Positions 50,441 through 59,654 are shown, counted from the stretch's first letter. The stretch is 64,000 nt of DNA from Streptomyces sp. BK208 (GCF_004364245.1 NZ_SOAV01000004.1:1-64000); one strand, 5' to 3'. Notes: generated by a model not told the origin, from the sequence alone. Program-made: numbers and translations.

Positions 50441-51400
50441 TTGATCGCGATCACGGAGATCGAAACCGCGGCCGAGCGGATCGCCGGACACGTCGTACGC
50501 ACCCCGACCGTGCCCAGCCCGGGGCTGTCCGCGCTGCTCGGCGTCCCGGTCACCGCCAAACTGGAACTGCTCCAGCGCACCGGCTCGTTCAAGGCGCGCG
50601 GCGCGACGGCGAAGCTGCTGTCGCTGACCGGGGCCGAGCGCGCCGCCGGTGTCGTCGCGGTCAGCGGCGGCAACCACGGCATCGCCGTGGCCGTGATGGC
50701 GGCGGCCCTCGACGTGAAGGCCACGGTGGTGATGCCGCGTACGGCTCCGGCCCGTTCCGTGGAGATCGCCGAGGAGGCGGGCGCCCTGGTCCGGCTCACC
50801 GACGGCATGGACAGCGCCTTCGCGCTCGTCGCCCGGCTCCGGGAGGAGGGGCTGACCCTGGTCCACCCCTTCGACGACCCCGTGGTCATCGCGGGACAGG
50901 GCACGGTGGGCCTGGAGTTCGCCGAGGACGCCGGGGACCTCACCGACGTGCTGGTGAGCATCGGGGGCGGCGGGCTGATCGCGGGGGTGGCGGCGGCACT
51001 GCGGGCGCTGCGGCCCGGAGTGCGGATCTGGGGCGTGGAGACGGCGGGCGCCGAGGCCATGTCCCGGGCGCTCGCGGCGGGCGGGCCGCTCGCGGTGCCC
51101 CTGTCCTCGGTCGTCACCACGCTCAGCGCGCCGTCCGTCTCCCAGGTGACGTACGACCACGTGGCGGAGCTGGTCACCGAGGTGCTCGTGGTGTCGGACC
51201 GGGAGGCCGTCCAGGGCTCGCTCACGCTCGCCGAGCACGCGAAGGTGTGGACCGAGCCGGCCGCCGGCTGTCTGCTGCCGGCGGCCCGGCGGGTGGTGGA
51301 GCGGGTGGGCGACGACGCCCGGATCGGCCTCGTGGTCTGCGGAGGCAATGCCACGGTGGCCGACATGGCGGCGTGGGCGGAACGCTTCGGGCCGGCCTGA
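50441..51400 (+). CDS. Threonine/serine dehydratase (TTG start)
   Basis: 319-residue PLP fold-type II enzyme. The best start is TTG 50441 (MIAITEIETAAERIAGHVV) with GGAAGGAAGAG upstream. Motifs: TGSFKARGA (Schiff-base Lys), VSGGNHGIAVAV (phosphate-binding region) and SIGGGGLIAG (glycine loop), diagnostic of threonine and serine dehydratases. No C-terminal ACT domain, so a catabolic-type or serine racemase-like enzyme is possible. Preceded by AIM24, followed by the pseudokinase gene. Confidence 0.9.
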   Translation: MIAITEIETAAERIAGHVVRTPTVPSPGLSALLGVPVTAKLELLQRTGSFKARGATAKLLSLTGAERAAGVVAVSGGNHGIAVAVMAAALDVKATVVMPRTAPARSVEIAEEAGALVRLTDGMDSAFALVARLREEGLTLVHPFDDPVVIAGQGTVGLEFAEDAGDLTDVLVSIGGGGLIAGVAAALRALRPGVRIWGVETAGAEAMSRALAAGGPLAVPLSSVVTTLSAPSVSQVTYDHVAELVTEVLVVSDREAVQGSLTLAEHAKVWTEPAAGCLLPAARRVVERVGDDARIGLVVCGGNATVADMAAWAERFGPA

Positions 51401-51557
51401 CACCCGGCCCGTCCGGACTTCTCGGCAGAGCGCCGGCGCCGGCTTTTTGAAGGAGAGTCAGAATCGGGTCGGACGGGCGCGCTCGCTGAACGCACCCCGG
51501 GGCCCTCGACGTACCACTGGTCGAGCCGGAAGCCGGCGGTGCGAGCGAGGGAGGGCC

Positions 51558-53156
51558 ATGGGCAGGGCGCACGTCTCCACACACGGGCTGGTCGCCGGAC
51601 GCTACCGCCTGTTCGAGGTCGTCCAGCGCGAGACGAACCGCCTCTGCTGGTCCGGGGAGGACGCCACGACGGGCCACCCGTGCCTGGTCACCCGGATCGG
51701 GCTGCCGGAGGAAGGGGCCGGGGACGCCGCCCGCCGGGCCCCCGGCCGGGTGGCCCGCACCTGCGGGACCATGGCGTCGCTGTGCCCCGGACGGATCGCC
51801 ACGGTGCTGGACGCGGTGGTCGCCGACGGCACGCTGTGGACGGTGACCGAATGGGTCGAGGGTGTTCCGCTCGCGGACCTCCTCGAGCGCGAGGGCGCCC
51901 TCGACCACGTCCGGGCGGCGCGCATCGGCCTGGAGCTGCTGACCGTGCTGGAGGCGGCGCACGCCCACGGTGTGACGCACGGTGAGCTGAGCCCGGGTCA
52001 GGTGTACGTGCGCGAGGAGGGCACCGTCGTCGTCACCGGCTTCGGGCTGGCCGGAGCCACGCTCGTCCCACGGCTGACCTCCCCCGCGTACGCCTCGCCC
52101 GAGCAGGCCCGCAACGAGCGGATCGGGCCCGCCGCCGATCTGTGGACGCTGGGCGCGATCCTGTACACGATGGTCGAGGGCCGTGCGCCCTTCCGTGACC
52201 GGGGCCGGCCCGAGGCGACGCTCAAGGGGGTCGACCGCCTGCCGCTGCGGACGCCGGTGCGCGCCGGTCCGCTCGCCCAGGCCGTGCGGGGACTGCTGCG
52301 CAAGGACTCCCGGGAGCGGCCGACCCGCCCGGCGGTACGCGCGGCCCTCGTCCGGGCGCTGGCGCAGGACCCCGGCCTCACCGCGGACGAGGAACCCCGG
52401 CCGGAGCCGGGCGACACCTCGGCCGCCGCACCGCCCGCGAGCCCCTACCGGGCTCGGCGGCCCCTGGTCGTCGCCGGTGGCGCGCTGGCTCTCGCCGCGG
52501 TCACGGTCGCCACCCTCGCCGTCACCGGCCGTCTTCCCGGCACGGACGGCGGTGCCCCGGCGGACGCCCGGCAGCGTCCCCCGGCGCCCTCCGCGCCGCC
52601 GCCCGGCTCCACCGCCCCCTCCTCCCCCGCCTCACCCACCGGCCGGCCGGGCGCGAGTGCGCCGGCTTCCCCGGCTCCGGGTGCCTCCGCCCCGGCCGGG
52701 TTCCGCCGCTACGACGCGCCGGAGGGATTCTCCGTCGCCCTTCCCGGCGGCTGGCGGCGACTGGACACCGCACGTGTTCCGGACGGCGCGTACCGGGTGG
52801 TGTTCGGAACCGCCGGCGATCCGCGCACCCTCGCCGTCACCTACAGCAGGCGCGCGGGCACGGACCCGGTGGCGGTCTGGCGCGACGACGTCGAGCCCGG
52901 CCTCGCCCGCTCGGGCGGCTACCGGCGGATCGGCGAGATCCGCGCGGTCACGTACCGGGGGCGCGAGGCGGCCGACATGGAGTGGCTGGCCCGGTACGAC
53001 GGCGCCCGGGTGCGCACCTTCGGCCGCGGATTCCTGCTCGGCGGGGGACGGAGCTTCTCGCTGCGCTGGACGACACCGGCCGGTGACTGGGGCGACACCG
53101 CGAACGCACGAGCGCTCGCCGCCTTCCTCAAGACCTTCCGGGAGGGCGCGGCCTGA
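51558..53156 (+). CDS. Membrane-anchored Ser/Thr protein pseudokinase
   Basis: 532 residues from ATG 51558 (GGGAGGGCC upstream). N-terminal kinase-like fold (about 10-270), then one transmembrane helix (about 300-320), a Pro/Ala/Ser-rich linker and an extracellular beta domain to the end. Catalytic features are degenerate: HGELSPGQV (Glu143 for the HRD Asp, Gln for Asn), TGFG with Gly161 replacing the DFG Asp, and CLVTRIG with Arg in place of the VAIK Lys. SPAYASPEQA and DLWTLGAILYTMVEG are intact, so the fold is preserved. Likely a scaffold or sensor rather than an active kinase. Confidence 0.88.
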   Translation: MGRAHVSTHGLVAGRYRLFEVVQRETNRLCWSGEDATTGHPCLVTRIGLPEEGAGDAARRAPGRVARTCGTMASLCPGRIATVLDAVVADGTLWTVTEWVEGVPLADLLEREGALDHVRAARIGLELLTVLEAAHAHGVTHGELSPGQVYVREEGTVVVTGFGLAGATLVPRLTSPAYASPEQARNERIGPAADLWTLGAILYTMVEGRAPFRDRGRPEATLKGVDRLPLRTPVRAGPLAQAVRGLLRKDSRERPTRPAVRAALVRALAQDPGLTADEEPRPEPGDTSAAAPPASPYRARRPLVVAGGALALAAVTVATLAVTGRLPGTDGGAPADARQRPPAPSAPPPGSTAPSSPASPTGRPGASAPASPAPGASAPAGFRRYDAPEGFSVALPGGWRRLDTARVPDGAYRVVFGTAGDPRTLAVTYSRRAGTDPVAVWRDDVEPGLARSGGYRRIGEIRAVTYRGREAADMEWLARYDGARVRTFGRGFLLGGGRSFSLRWTTPAGDWGDTANARALAAFLKTFREGAA

Positions 53157-53214
53157 CCCTCTTGCGCCCCGTTTCCCCCGGTTTTCCCTTCGGCGGGGCG
53201 GGGACTCGGCCGTC

Positions 53215-54192
53215 ATGGCACACATCGGATACACCATGATGACCGAGCAGGCCGGACCGCGTGAACTCGTCGGCCATCTGGTACGGGCCGAGGAGGTCGG
53301 GTTCGACTTCTCGGTGACCTCGGACCACTACTTCCCCTGGCTGCGTTCGCAGGGCCACGCGCCCTACGCGTGGAGCGTGCTGGGCGCCGCGGCGCAGGCG
53401 ACCTCCCGCATTCCGCTGATGACGTACGTGACGTGTCCGACGTTCCGCTACCACCCCGCGGTGGTGGCGCAGAAGGCGGCCACGATGCAGCTGCTGTCCC
53501 AGGGCCGGTTCCGGCTGGGACTGGGCTCGGGAGAGAACCTCAACGAGCACGTGGTGGGCGGCGGATGGCCGTCGGTCGACGTGCGGCACGAGATGCTGCA
53601 GGAGTCCCTGGAGATCATCCGCGCACTGTTCCGGGGCGGTCACGTGAACCACCGGGGCACGCACTTCGACGTGGAGTCCGCCCGGCTGTGGGACCTGCCG
53701 GAGGACCTGCCGCCCATCGGTCTCGCCGTCTCCGGCGAGCGCTCCTGCAAGCTGGCGGGCGAGTTCGCCGACCTGGTGATCGCCACCGAGCCCAAGGCGG
53801 AGCTGCTGGAGTCCTTCGACCGGCACGGCGGCACCGGCAAGGCGCGCGTGGGTCAGCTGCCCGTGTGCTACGACCCCGACCGGGACACGGCGATCGAGCG
53901 CGCCCACTCCCAGTTCCGCTGGTTCGGCAGCGGCTGGAAGGTCAACTCCGAACTGCCCCACCCGGACTCCTTCGAGGCGGCCACCCAGTTCGTGCGGCCC
54001 GACGACGTCGCCGGGTCCATCCCCTGCGGCGACGACCCGGACGCCTTCGTGGACGCCGTGCGGCCGTACGTCGAGGCCGGGTTCACCGAGGTCGCGCTGG
54101 TGCAGATCGGCGGCGACACCCAGCACGCCTTCCTCGACTGGTCGGAGAAGACCCTGCTGCCCGCGCTGCGGGAGGCGTTCGGCCGGGACTGA
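53215..54192 (+). CDS. LLM-class F420-dependent oxidoreductase
   Basis: 325 residues. TIM-barrel of the luciferase-like family: MAHIGYTMMTEQAGPRELV start, SVTSDHYFPWL, RFRLGLGSGENLNEHVVG and PPIGLAVSGERSCKLAGEFAD. The pattern belongs to the F420-dependent glucose-6-phosphate dehydrogenase-like subgroup (TIGR03557 type) common in actinobacteria. Substrate not assignable. Nine bases before the SsgA-like gene, on the same strand. Confidence 0.9.
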   Translation: MAHIGYTMMTEQAGPRELVGHLVRAEEVGFDFSVTSDHYFPWLRSQGHAPYAWSVLGAAAQATSRIPLMTYVTCPTFRYHPAVVAQKAATMQLLSQGRFRLGLGSGENLNEHVVGGGWPSVDVRHEMLQESLEIIRALFRGGHVNHRGTHFDVESARLWDLPEDLPPIGLAVSGERSCKLAGEFADLVIATEPKAELLESFDRHGGTGKARVGQLPVCYDPDRDTAIERAHSQFRWFGSGWKVNSELPHPDSFEAATQFVRPDDVAGSIPCGDDPDAFVDAVRPYVEAGFTEVALVQIGGDTQHAFLDWSEKTLLPALREAFGRD

Positions 54193-54200
54193 GAGGTGAC

Positions 54201-54713
54201 GTGGGCGCATCACTCGAACGACCGAGCATCTTGCCCGTGGAGCGGGTACTAGAGGGCTTTACGTCCGTCCCCCTGGAGGCCCTCGTGAACACCGTCGTGC
54301 ACAAGACCCTGGTCGTGCAGCTCCAGGCGGGCGAGGCCGCCGACCGGTTCCCCGTCCTCGCCCATTTCCGGTACGACGCGGCGGACCCGTTCGCCCTCTC
54401 CGTGGTCTTCAGCCACGACGGCCGGGTGCTCGCCGAGTGGGCGCTGGACCGGGAGATGGTCGGTGAGGGGCTGACCCGCCCGGTCGGCGTGGGCGACGTG
54501 CGGCTGCGTCCCGAGTCCCGGGGCATGTGGGACGAGCTGCGCATCGAGCTGCTCGGCAACGACCGGGCCGACGGGGGCCGCCACCGCGCGGTGGTGTTCG
54601 TGTGGGCCTCGGCCGTGGAGTCCTTCCTGCGCGACACGCACGCGGTGGTCCGGCCCGGGGAGGAAGAGGTGTGCGTCGACGACTTCCTCGCCGGGCTGAC
54701 CGCCGAGGGCTGA
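54201..54713 (+). CDS. ssgC: SsgA-like sporulation/cell division regulator (SsgC position)
   Basis: 170 residues from GTG 54201, with GAGAGG four bases upstream. SsgA-like core: PVLAHFRYDAADPFALSVVFS, WALDREMVGEGL, GDVRLRP and VFVWASAVESFL. SALPs occur only in sporulating actinomycetes and control septation and spore maturation. It is a little longer than most (about 130-150) because of N- and C-terminal extensions. The symbol follows the position beside DUF6328 and aldo-keto reductase genes, as I recall for S. coelicolor SCO7289; the family call is firmer than the symbol. Confidence 0.85.
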   Translation: MGASLERPSILPVERVLEGFTSVPLEALVNTVVHKTLVVQLQAGEAADRFPVLAHFRYDAADPFALSVVFSHDGRVLAEWALDREMVGEGLTRPVGVGDVRLRPESRGMWDELRIELLGNDRADGGRHRAVVFVWASAVESFLRDTHAVVRPGEEEVCVDDFLAGLTAEG

Positions 54714-54733
54714 GGGACGGCCGGCCGCGAGAC

Positions 54734-55246
54734 TCAGCGTGTCGTGTGGCGGTGCCGGGTCCACAGGGGAAGCCCGAACCAGCACAGCAGGTACCAGAGC
54801 ACCACGCCGGTGACGAGGTAGGGCACGAAGCCGTCGTGGGTCGCGACGCGCAGGATCAGCAGGAGCGAGCAGGCCGTCGTGGCGAGCAGCAGGACGAGGC
54901 CGAGCAGGGTCAGCCGGGACGCCCACCGCACCGCCTGGGGTTTCACCCGCCGGCCGGAGACGAGGCGGTGCAGCGAGACCGGTCCGATCAGGGCGCCGGT
55001 CGTGACGGCCCCGAGGACCACGGTGATCAGGTAGATGGTCTGATCGACGTCCGGGAGTTTCTCGTACTTCGGCTGGAACACCACGGTGAGCAGGAAGCCG
55101 AACAGGATCTGGACGCCCATCTGAGCGACGCGGACCTCCTGGATCAGCTCCGTCCACATCCGGTCGGCGCGCTCCTCCTCGGTCTCGTTGCGACCCCTGC
55201 GCCGGACCTGTCCCTCGTCGGCCGGTTCCGAGTCCGAGTGCGTCAC
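54734..55246 (-). CDS. DUF6328 family membrane protein
   Basis: 170 residues, GTG start with GGAGG five bases upstream. Acidic N-terminal tail, then four transmembrane helices (starting IQEVRVAQMGVQILFGFLLTVVF; FQPKYEKLPDVDQTIYLITVVL). This opening is the family signature of DUF6328. Function unknown. Convergent with ssgC, 20 bases apart. Confidence 0.82.
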   Translation of the reverse strand: MTHSDSEPADEGQVRRRGRNETEEERADRMWTELIQEVRVAQMGVQILFGFLLTVVFQPKYEKLPDVDQTIYLITVVLGAVTTGALIGPVSLHRLVSGRRVKPQAVRWASRLTLLGLVLLLATTACSLLLILRVATHDGFVPYLVTGVVLWYLLCWFGLPLWTRHRHTTR

Positions 55247-55399
55247 GTGTTCCTCCGTTGCCGGTAGCCTGCGTTCCCTTCCCCTTCCCCGCGATCCCCG
55301 TCCTCAGCCGCCGGTCCGGCACGGCGACGCCCGGTTTGGGTGATCGGGGGACGGTTACACGAGCCGGGAACGACCAAGGCGCGGCAAGGAAGGCGAAGA

Positions 55400-55744
55400 A
55401 TGTCCGACACACAGCTCACCGTGACGCTCGACGGCGGCGGCATCGAGGACGCGCGAACGATCGTCCGCGCACTGGAGGGCGTCTTCGGGGCTCCCGGCGA
55501 CCTCCCCGCGGACGAGGGGGCGACGGTGCGCACCGCGACCTTCGACTCCCCGGACGCGCCGCGAGCGGCGTCGGATCCGGCGGCGGGCGGAACGCTGTCC
55601 ACCGCGGTGACCGTCACCGTCCAGGGCACCCCGCAGGCGGTGGAGGCGGCGGCCCGGACCCTGTCCGGTGCCTTCACCACGCGCGACGACGGAGCGGCCT
55701 CCGGCGACCAGGAGCGCGAAAGGCAGTTGCTCCTGGTGCCGTGA
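55400..55744 (+). CDS. Conserved hypothetical protein
   Basis: 114 residues, ATG with GGAAGGCGA upstream: MSDTQLTVTLDGGGIEDARTIV. The beginning looks like a small ferredoxin-like alpha/beta fold (beta strand, helix ARTIVRALEGVFG) repeated in the second half (TAVTVTVQGTPQAVEAAARTLSG). No family recognised. It is convergent with the aldo-keto reductase gene, 28 bases apart. Confidence 0.6.
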   Translation: MSDTQLTVTLDGGGIEDARTIVRALEGVFGAPGDLPADEGATVRTATFDSPDAPRAASDPAAGGTLSTAVTVTVQGTPQAVEAAARTLSGAFTTRDDGAASGDQERERQLLLVP

Positions 55745-55772
55745 GGCCCCGTGACCGCCGCCTCGCGGACGC

Positions 55773-56756
55773 CTACCAGCGGCCCTCGACCTGGTCCTTG
55801 ATCCGGCGGTCGTAGAGGTCCCGGACGGCGGCCAGGGTGTCCTCGGACAGCTCCGGCAGCCGGGCGGCGTCCGTGTTGGCGCGGGCCTGCTCGGGCGAGC
55901 GGGCGCCCGGGATCACACTGGTCACGCCGGGCTGCTGGATGATCCAGCGCAGCGCCAGCTGGGCCGGGGTGTACCCCTCGGGCGCGAGCGCCGCGAACTC
56001 GGCGGCGGCCTCCACCCCGGTGGCGAAGTCGACGCCGGAGAAGGTCTCCCCCTGGTCGAAGGCCTCGCCGTGCCGGTTGTAGTTCCGGTGGTCGTTGGCC
56101 GCGAAGACCGTGTCCTTGGTGTACTTGCCCGACAGCAGGCCGGAGGCCAGCGGCACCCGGGCGATGACGCCGACGCCCGCCTCCCGGGCCGCGGGCAGCA
56201 CCTCGCGCAGGGGCTTCATCCGGAACGGGTTGAGGATGATCTGGACGCTGGCCACGTTCGGCCGGGCGATGGCGGTGAGCGCCTCGGCGCAGGTCTCCAC
56301 ACTCACGCCGTACGCGGCGACACGCTCCTCCTCGACGAGGGTGTCCAGGGCGTCGAACACCTCGTCGCTGGAGTAGACGGGCGTCGGCGGGCAGTGCAGC
56401 TGCACGAGGTCCAGGCGGTCGACGCCGAGGTTGCGGCGGGAACGGTCGTTCCACTCCCGGAAGTTGTCCAGCACGTAGTTCTGCGGGATCTGGTCCACCC
56501 GGCGGCCCATCTTGGTGGCGATGAGCACGTGCAGGTCGGGCCTGCTCGCGAGGAAGGTCGCGATGGTCTGCTCGCTGCGGCCGTCGCCGTAGACGTCGGC
56601 CGTGTCGAAGAAGGTCACCCCCGATTCGGCCGCCGCCTCCAGTACCGCGAGGGCCTCCTTGTCGTCCACGTCTCCCCAGTCGGAGCCCAGTTGCCAGGTG
56701 CCGAGGCCGACGACCGACGCGTGCTGATCCGACCTGCCGAAAGTACGCTCGTCCAT
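55773..56756 (-). CDS. Aldo-keto reductase
   Basis: 327-residue NADPH-dependent oxidoreductase. TFFDTADVYGDGRSE (catalytic Asp and Tyr), LIATKMGRR (Lys), DLVQLHCPP (His), and C-terminal QQPGVTSVIPGARSPEQARAN (cofactor loop) show a complete AKR set, close to the YghZ/AKR12-like group. Start MDERTFGRSDQHASVVGLGTW. Substrate unknown. Upstream, 12 bases away, is the end of the flavin monooxygenase gene, so the two are likely co-transcribed. Confidence 0.92.
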   Translation of the reverse strand: MDERTFGRSDQHASVVGLGTWQLGSDWGDVDDKEALAVLEAAAESGVTFFDTADVYGDGRSEQTIATFLASRPDLHVLIATKMGRRVDQIPQNYVLDNFREWNDRSRRNLGVDRLDLVQLHCPPTPVYSSDEVFDALDTLVEEERVAAYGVSVETCAEALTAIARPNVASVQIILNPFRMKPLREVLPAAREAGVGVIARVPLASGLLSGKYTKDTVFAANDHRNYNRHGEAFDQGETFSGVDFATGVEAAAEFAALAPEGYTPAQLALRWIIQQPGVTSVIPGARSPEQARANTDAARLPELSEDTLAAVRDLYDRRIKDQVEGRW

Positions 56757-56768
56757 GGCGTCAGTCTG

Positions 56769-58028
56769 TCATCCGCGGTGCGCGGGCACCGTGTCGGGAC
56801 GCCCGGGGCCGCCCGGCCCGTCGGCGGTGGCGAGCCTGCGTGCCTGTACCGTGCGCGCGATCCTCGGGCCCAGCCGGCGCTTGACCCGGCGCAGCGTCTC
56901 CAGCCGTCCGGCCGCCCGGTCGAGCCGGTAGTACAGGCGGGGCGGGAGGTACGGCAGCAGCGGCGAGTGGCGCTGGCCGAGCAGGGCGAACATCTCGTCG
57001 GGCGGCAGGTGGACGTAGCGGGGCAGGTTCTCGTACCACTGGGCGCTGAGCCGGGCCGCGCTCTGCACCGGCAGCAGGGCGGCCCGGCGTTCGCGTTCGT
57101 AGTGGGCGAGGGCGTCCGGCAGACCGGCCCGCTCGCGCAGCGCCGCGGACAGCGTCATGGCGTCCTCCAGGGCGAGCGTGGTGCCGGCGCCGATGGAGTA
57201 GTGCGTGGTGTGCGCGGCGTCGCCGAGCAGCACGAGGTTGCCCCGGGACCAGGTGCGGTTGGTGACGGTGCGGAAGACGGGCCACGCGGTGCCGGCCCGG
57301 CCGGACGGCCGGGCGGTGAGCGGGTGCCCGTCCAGCACGTCGGCGAAGAGCTTCTCCAGCAGGACCAGCGCCTCGGCCTCGTCGGCCCGGTCCAGGCCCA
57401 GGCCGGTCCAGGTGGCGGGGGCGCACTCGACGACGCAGGTGCTGCCCTCGGGGCCGTAACCGTAGCCGTACGCCCAGATCCAGCCGTGGTCGGTCTCGAC
57501 GAAGGCGAAGGTGAAGGCGTCGAAGGCCTTGGTGGTGCCGAGCCACACGTAGTGGTTGCGGCCGCCGGTGATCCCGGTGCCGAAGTGGTCGGCGTGATGG
57601 GTGCGCAGGGCGCTGCCCGCGCCGTCGGCCGCCACCACGAGGTCGGCGGCGGGCGGGTTGGCACCGCTGACCGGGCGCTCGAACTCCAGGCGCACGCCCA
57701 GGTCGCGGGCGCGTGCCGCGAGGATCGCGAGGAGCCGGTGGCGGCCGATGCCGAAGCCCTCGTCGCCCTGGTGCCGGGTGGCCCGGCCGCCCACGTGGGC
57801 GACGCCGTCGCGCCAGCGCACCGAGTGCTCCTCGACGGCGCGCGCGGAGACCGGGTCGTGCTCGTGCAGCCGGTCGAGCAGCCCGCGCCAGTAGGTGACG
57901 CCCCAGCCGTAGGTGGAGCCCTCCGGGTCGCGTTCGTGGACGGTGACGTCGTGGGACGGGTCCTGCCGCTTCAGCAGGATCGACAGATACAGTCCGGCGG
58001 GCCCACCGCCGACGCAGGCGACCTTCAC
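56769..58028 (-). CDS. FAD-dependent aromatic monooxygenase
   Basis: 419 residues from GTG 58028: VKVACVGGGPAGLYLSILLK (FAD fold), GWGVTYW, VVAADGAGSALR and NLVLLGDAAHTTHYSIGAGT (second FAD motif GD). The AYGYGYGP stretch and overall shape match the N-terminal half of salicylyl-CoA and 2-aminobenzoyl-CoA 5-hydroxylases (SdgC type). It lacks the C-terminal reductase half of those fusions. Substrate is probably an aromatic acid or its CoA thioester, not proven. AGGGG lies five bases before the GTG. Confidence 0.86.
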   Translation of the reverse strand: MKVACVGGGPAGLYLSILLKRQDPSHDVTVHERDPEGSTYGWGVTYWRGLLDRLHEHDPVSARAVEEHSVRWRDGVAHVGGRATRHQGDEGFGIGRHRLLAILAARARDLGVRLEFERPVSGANPPAADLVVAADGAGSALRTHHADHFGTGITGGRNHYVWLGTTKAFDAFTFAFVETDHGWIWAYGYGYGPEGSTCVVECAPATWTGLGLDRADEAEALVLLEKLFADVLDGHPLTARPSGRAGTAWPVFRTVTNRTWSRGNLVLLGDAAHTTHYSIGAGTTLALEDAMTLSAALRERAGLPDALAHYERERRAALLPVQSAARLSAQWYENLPRYVHLPPDEMFALLGQRHSPLLPYLPPRLYYRLDRAAGRLETLRRVKRRLGPRIARTVQARRLATADGPGGPGRPDTVPAHRG

Positions 58029-58126
58029 ACACACCCCTGGTATGCACTCATCACGGTCATTCGGGACCGCAGAGTAACAAGGGGGAGGCACGGGGCCGGT
58101 GCTACACGGCCGTGGGTCCTCGCGCG

Positions 58127-58825
58127 TTACCCGGCGGCCGCCGTGCGGCACTCCGGGTGGCCCCAGCCCTGGTCGTTCTTGGCGATCGGCTCGCCGGCCG
58201 CGTAGGGGCGGCCGCACAGGCAGCGTCCGGCGAACTTCGCCTTGATGGTGCGCGCGGAGGAGCCGCCCTTGCGGGCCGCGCCGGCCCCGCGGCGCGGGGC
58301 CCTGCGGGCCGCCGGGACGTCCGGTGCGGGTGGCGGTTCCGGCGAGCCGAGACCGCTGCCCGCGGGTTCCTGGACGACGGCCGCCTGGCTGGCGGCGCGG
58401 TCGGCGAAGTCGTTGAGCCGGTCGCCGTCCACCTGGTGGGCGGGTACGTAGCGGAACTCGACCGAGCGTCCTTCGAGCAGCTCGTCGATGCGCACGACCA
58501 GCTCCTGGTTGGCGACCGGCTTGCCGGCGGCCGTCTTCCAGCCGTTGCGCTTCCAGCCGGGCAGCCAGGTGGTGACGGCCTTCATGGCGTACTGCGAGTC
58601 CATGCGGACCTCGAGCGGCACGTCGGGGTCGGTCGACGCCAGCAGGCGCTCCAGCGCCGTCAGTTCCGCGATGTTGTTGGTGGCCCTGCCGAGCGGACCG
58701 GCCTCCCAGCGCACCGGGTTCTCCGACGCGTCGGCGAGCACCCAGGCCCAGCCGGCCGGACCCGGGTTTCCCTTCGAAGCCCCGTCGCACGCGGCCACTG
58801 CACGTTCACGCATGCGCTCGATCAT
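58127..58825 (-). CDS. rnhA: Ribonuclease HI with C-terminal zinc-finger-like extension
   Basis: 232 residues (M5 at 58813 is an alternative start). RNase H active site is complete: ACDGASKGNPGPAGW (Asp), NNIAELTALE (Glu), MDSQYAMKAV (Asp) and RLNDFADRAA (Asp). It cleaves the RNA strand of RNA:DNA hybrids. The second part after residue 150 is a basic linker and a small domain FAGRCLCGRPYAAGEPI...GHPEC, with three Cys and one His that could hold zinc. Most bacterial RNase HI are about 150 residues; this extension is the odd feature. Confidence 0.88.
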   Translation of the reverse strand: MIERMRERAVAACDGASKGNPGPAGWAWVLADASENPVRWEAGPLGRATNNIAELTALERLLASTDPDVPLEVRMDSQYAMKAVTTWLPGWKRNGWKTAAGKPVANQELVVRIDELLEGRSVEFRYVPAHQVDGDRLNDFADRAASQAAVVQEPAGSGLGSPEPPPAPDVPAARRAPRRGAGAARKGGSSARTIKAKFAGRCLCGRPYAAGEPIAKNDQGWGHPECRTAAAG

Positions 58826-58856
58826 GCCATGGTCCGGCGGAGCCCCGGGACCGGGC

Positions 58857-59654
58857 TCAGGAGACGTCCGTGACCTTCGGCATCTCCCCTTCGGTCGTCG
58901 TGGTGTCGATCACCGAGAAGCTCGCGCCCTGCGGGTCGCTCAGGGCGGCGAACCGGCCGAACGGGGTCGTGACCGGACCGAACCGCAGGACGCCGCCGAG
59001 CCCGGTGGCGCGGGCCACGGCCGCGTCGCAGTCACCGACGGTGAAGTAGACGTTGATGTAGGGCGGTACCTCGGGCGGGAAGTCCTCCGTCATGGCCATG
59101 CGGCCCAGGACGGGGTCGCCGCCGAGGTCGAAGATGCGGAAGTCCACCTGGTCGTCCTGCATCTGCCGGGCCCGGTAGGGGAAGACGGCGGGGAAGAAGG
59201 CGTCAGAGGCGGCGGGCTCGCGGGTGAAGACCTCGGCCCAGCAGTACGCGCCGGGCACGGCCGTCGCCTCGAAGCCCTCGTGCGCGTCGCCCTGCCAGAC
59301 GCCGAAGACGACGCCGCTCGGATCCCGCGCCAGGCACATGGTGCCGAAGTCGCCGACCCGCATCGGTTCCAGGAGCAGATCGCCGCCGGCCCCGCGGATC
59401 CGGCCGGCGGTCGCCGCCGCGTCCGGGGAGGCGAGGTAGAGGCACCACTGGGACCGCTCCTCGCGGCCGGGCGGGGGCGGGACCACGGCGGCCACCGCCT
59501 TGCCTTCCGCATAGCACTGCGTGTAGTCGCCGAACTCCGACGACGTCTCGCCGAAGGTCCAGCCGAGGACGGCGCCGTAGAAGGTCTTGGCTCCCTCCAC
59601 GTCGGTGAACATCGCGTCGGCCCAGCAAGGGGCCCCTTCAGGTCGCACGGCCAT
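58857..59654 (-). CDS. VOC (glyoxalase/bleomycin-resistance) superfamily protein
   Basis: 265 residues, ATG 59654 with AGGAGG ideally placed. Two VOC modules: PCWADAMFTDVEGAKTFYGAVLGW and AYCWAEVFTREPAASDAFFPAVF, the arrangement of the tandem-VOC group near hydroxylases and PhnB-like enzymes of actinobacteria. Metal ligands are not fully conserved to my eye, so an active enzyme is uncertain. Next to a second VOC gene on the same strand. Confidence 0.88.
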   Translation of the reverse strand: MAVRPEGAPCWADAMFTDVEGAKTFYGAVLGWTFGETSSEFGDYTQCYAEGKAVAAVVPPPPGREERSQWCLYLASPDAAATAGRIRGAGGDLLLEPMRVGDFGTMCLARDPSGVVFGVWQGDAHEGFEATAVPGAYCWAEVFTREPAASDAFFPAVFPYRARQMQDDQVDFRIFDLGGDPVLGRMAMTEDFPPEVPPYINVYFTVGDCDAAVARATGLGGVLRFGPVTTPFGRFAALSDPQGASFSVIDTTTTEGEMPKVTDVS

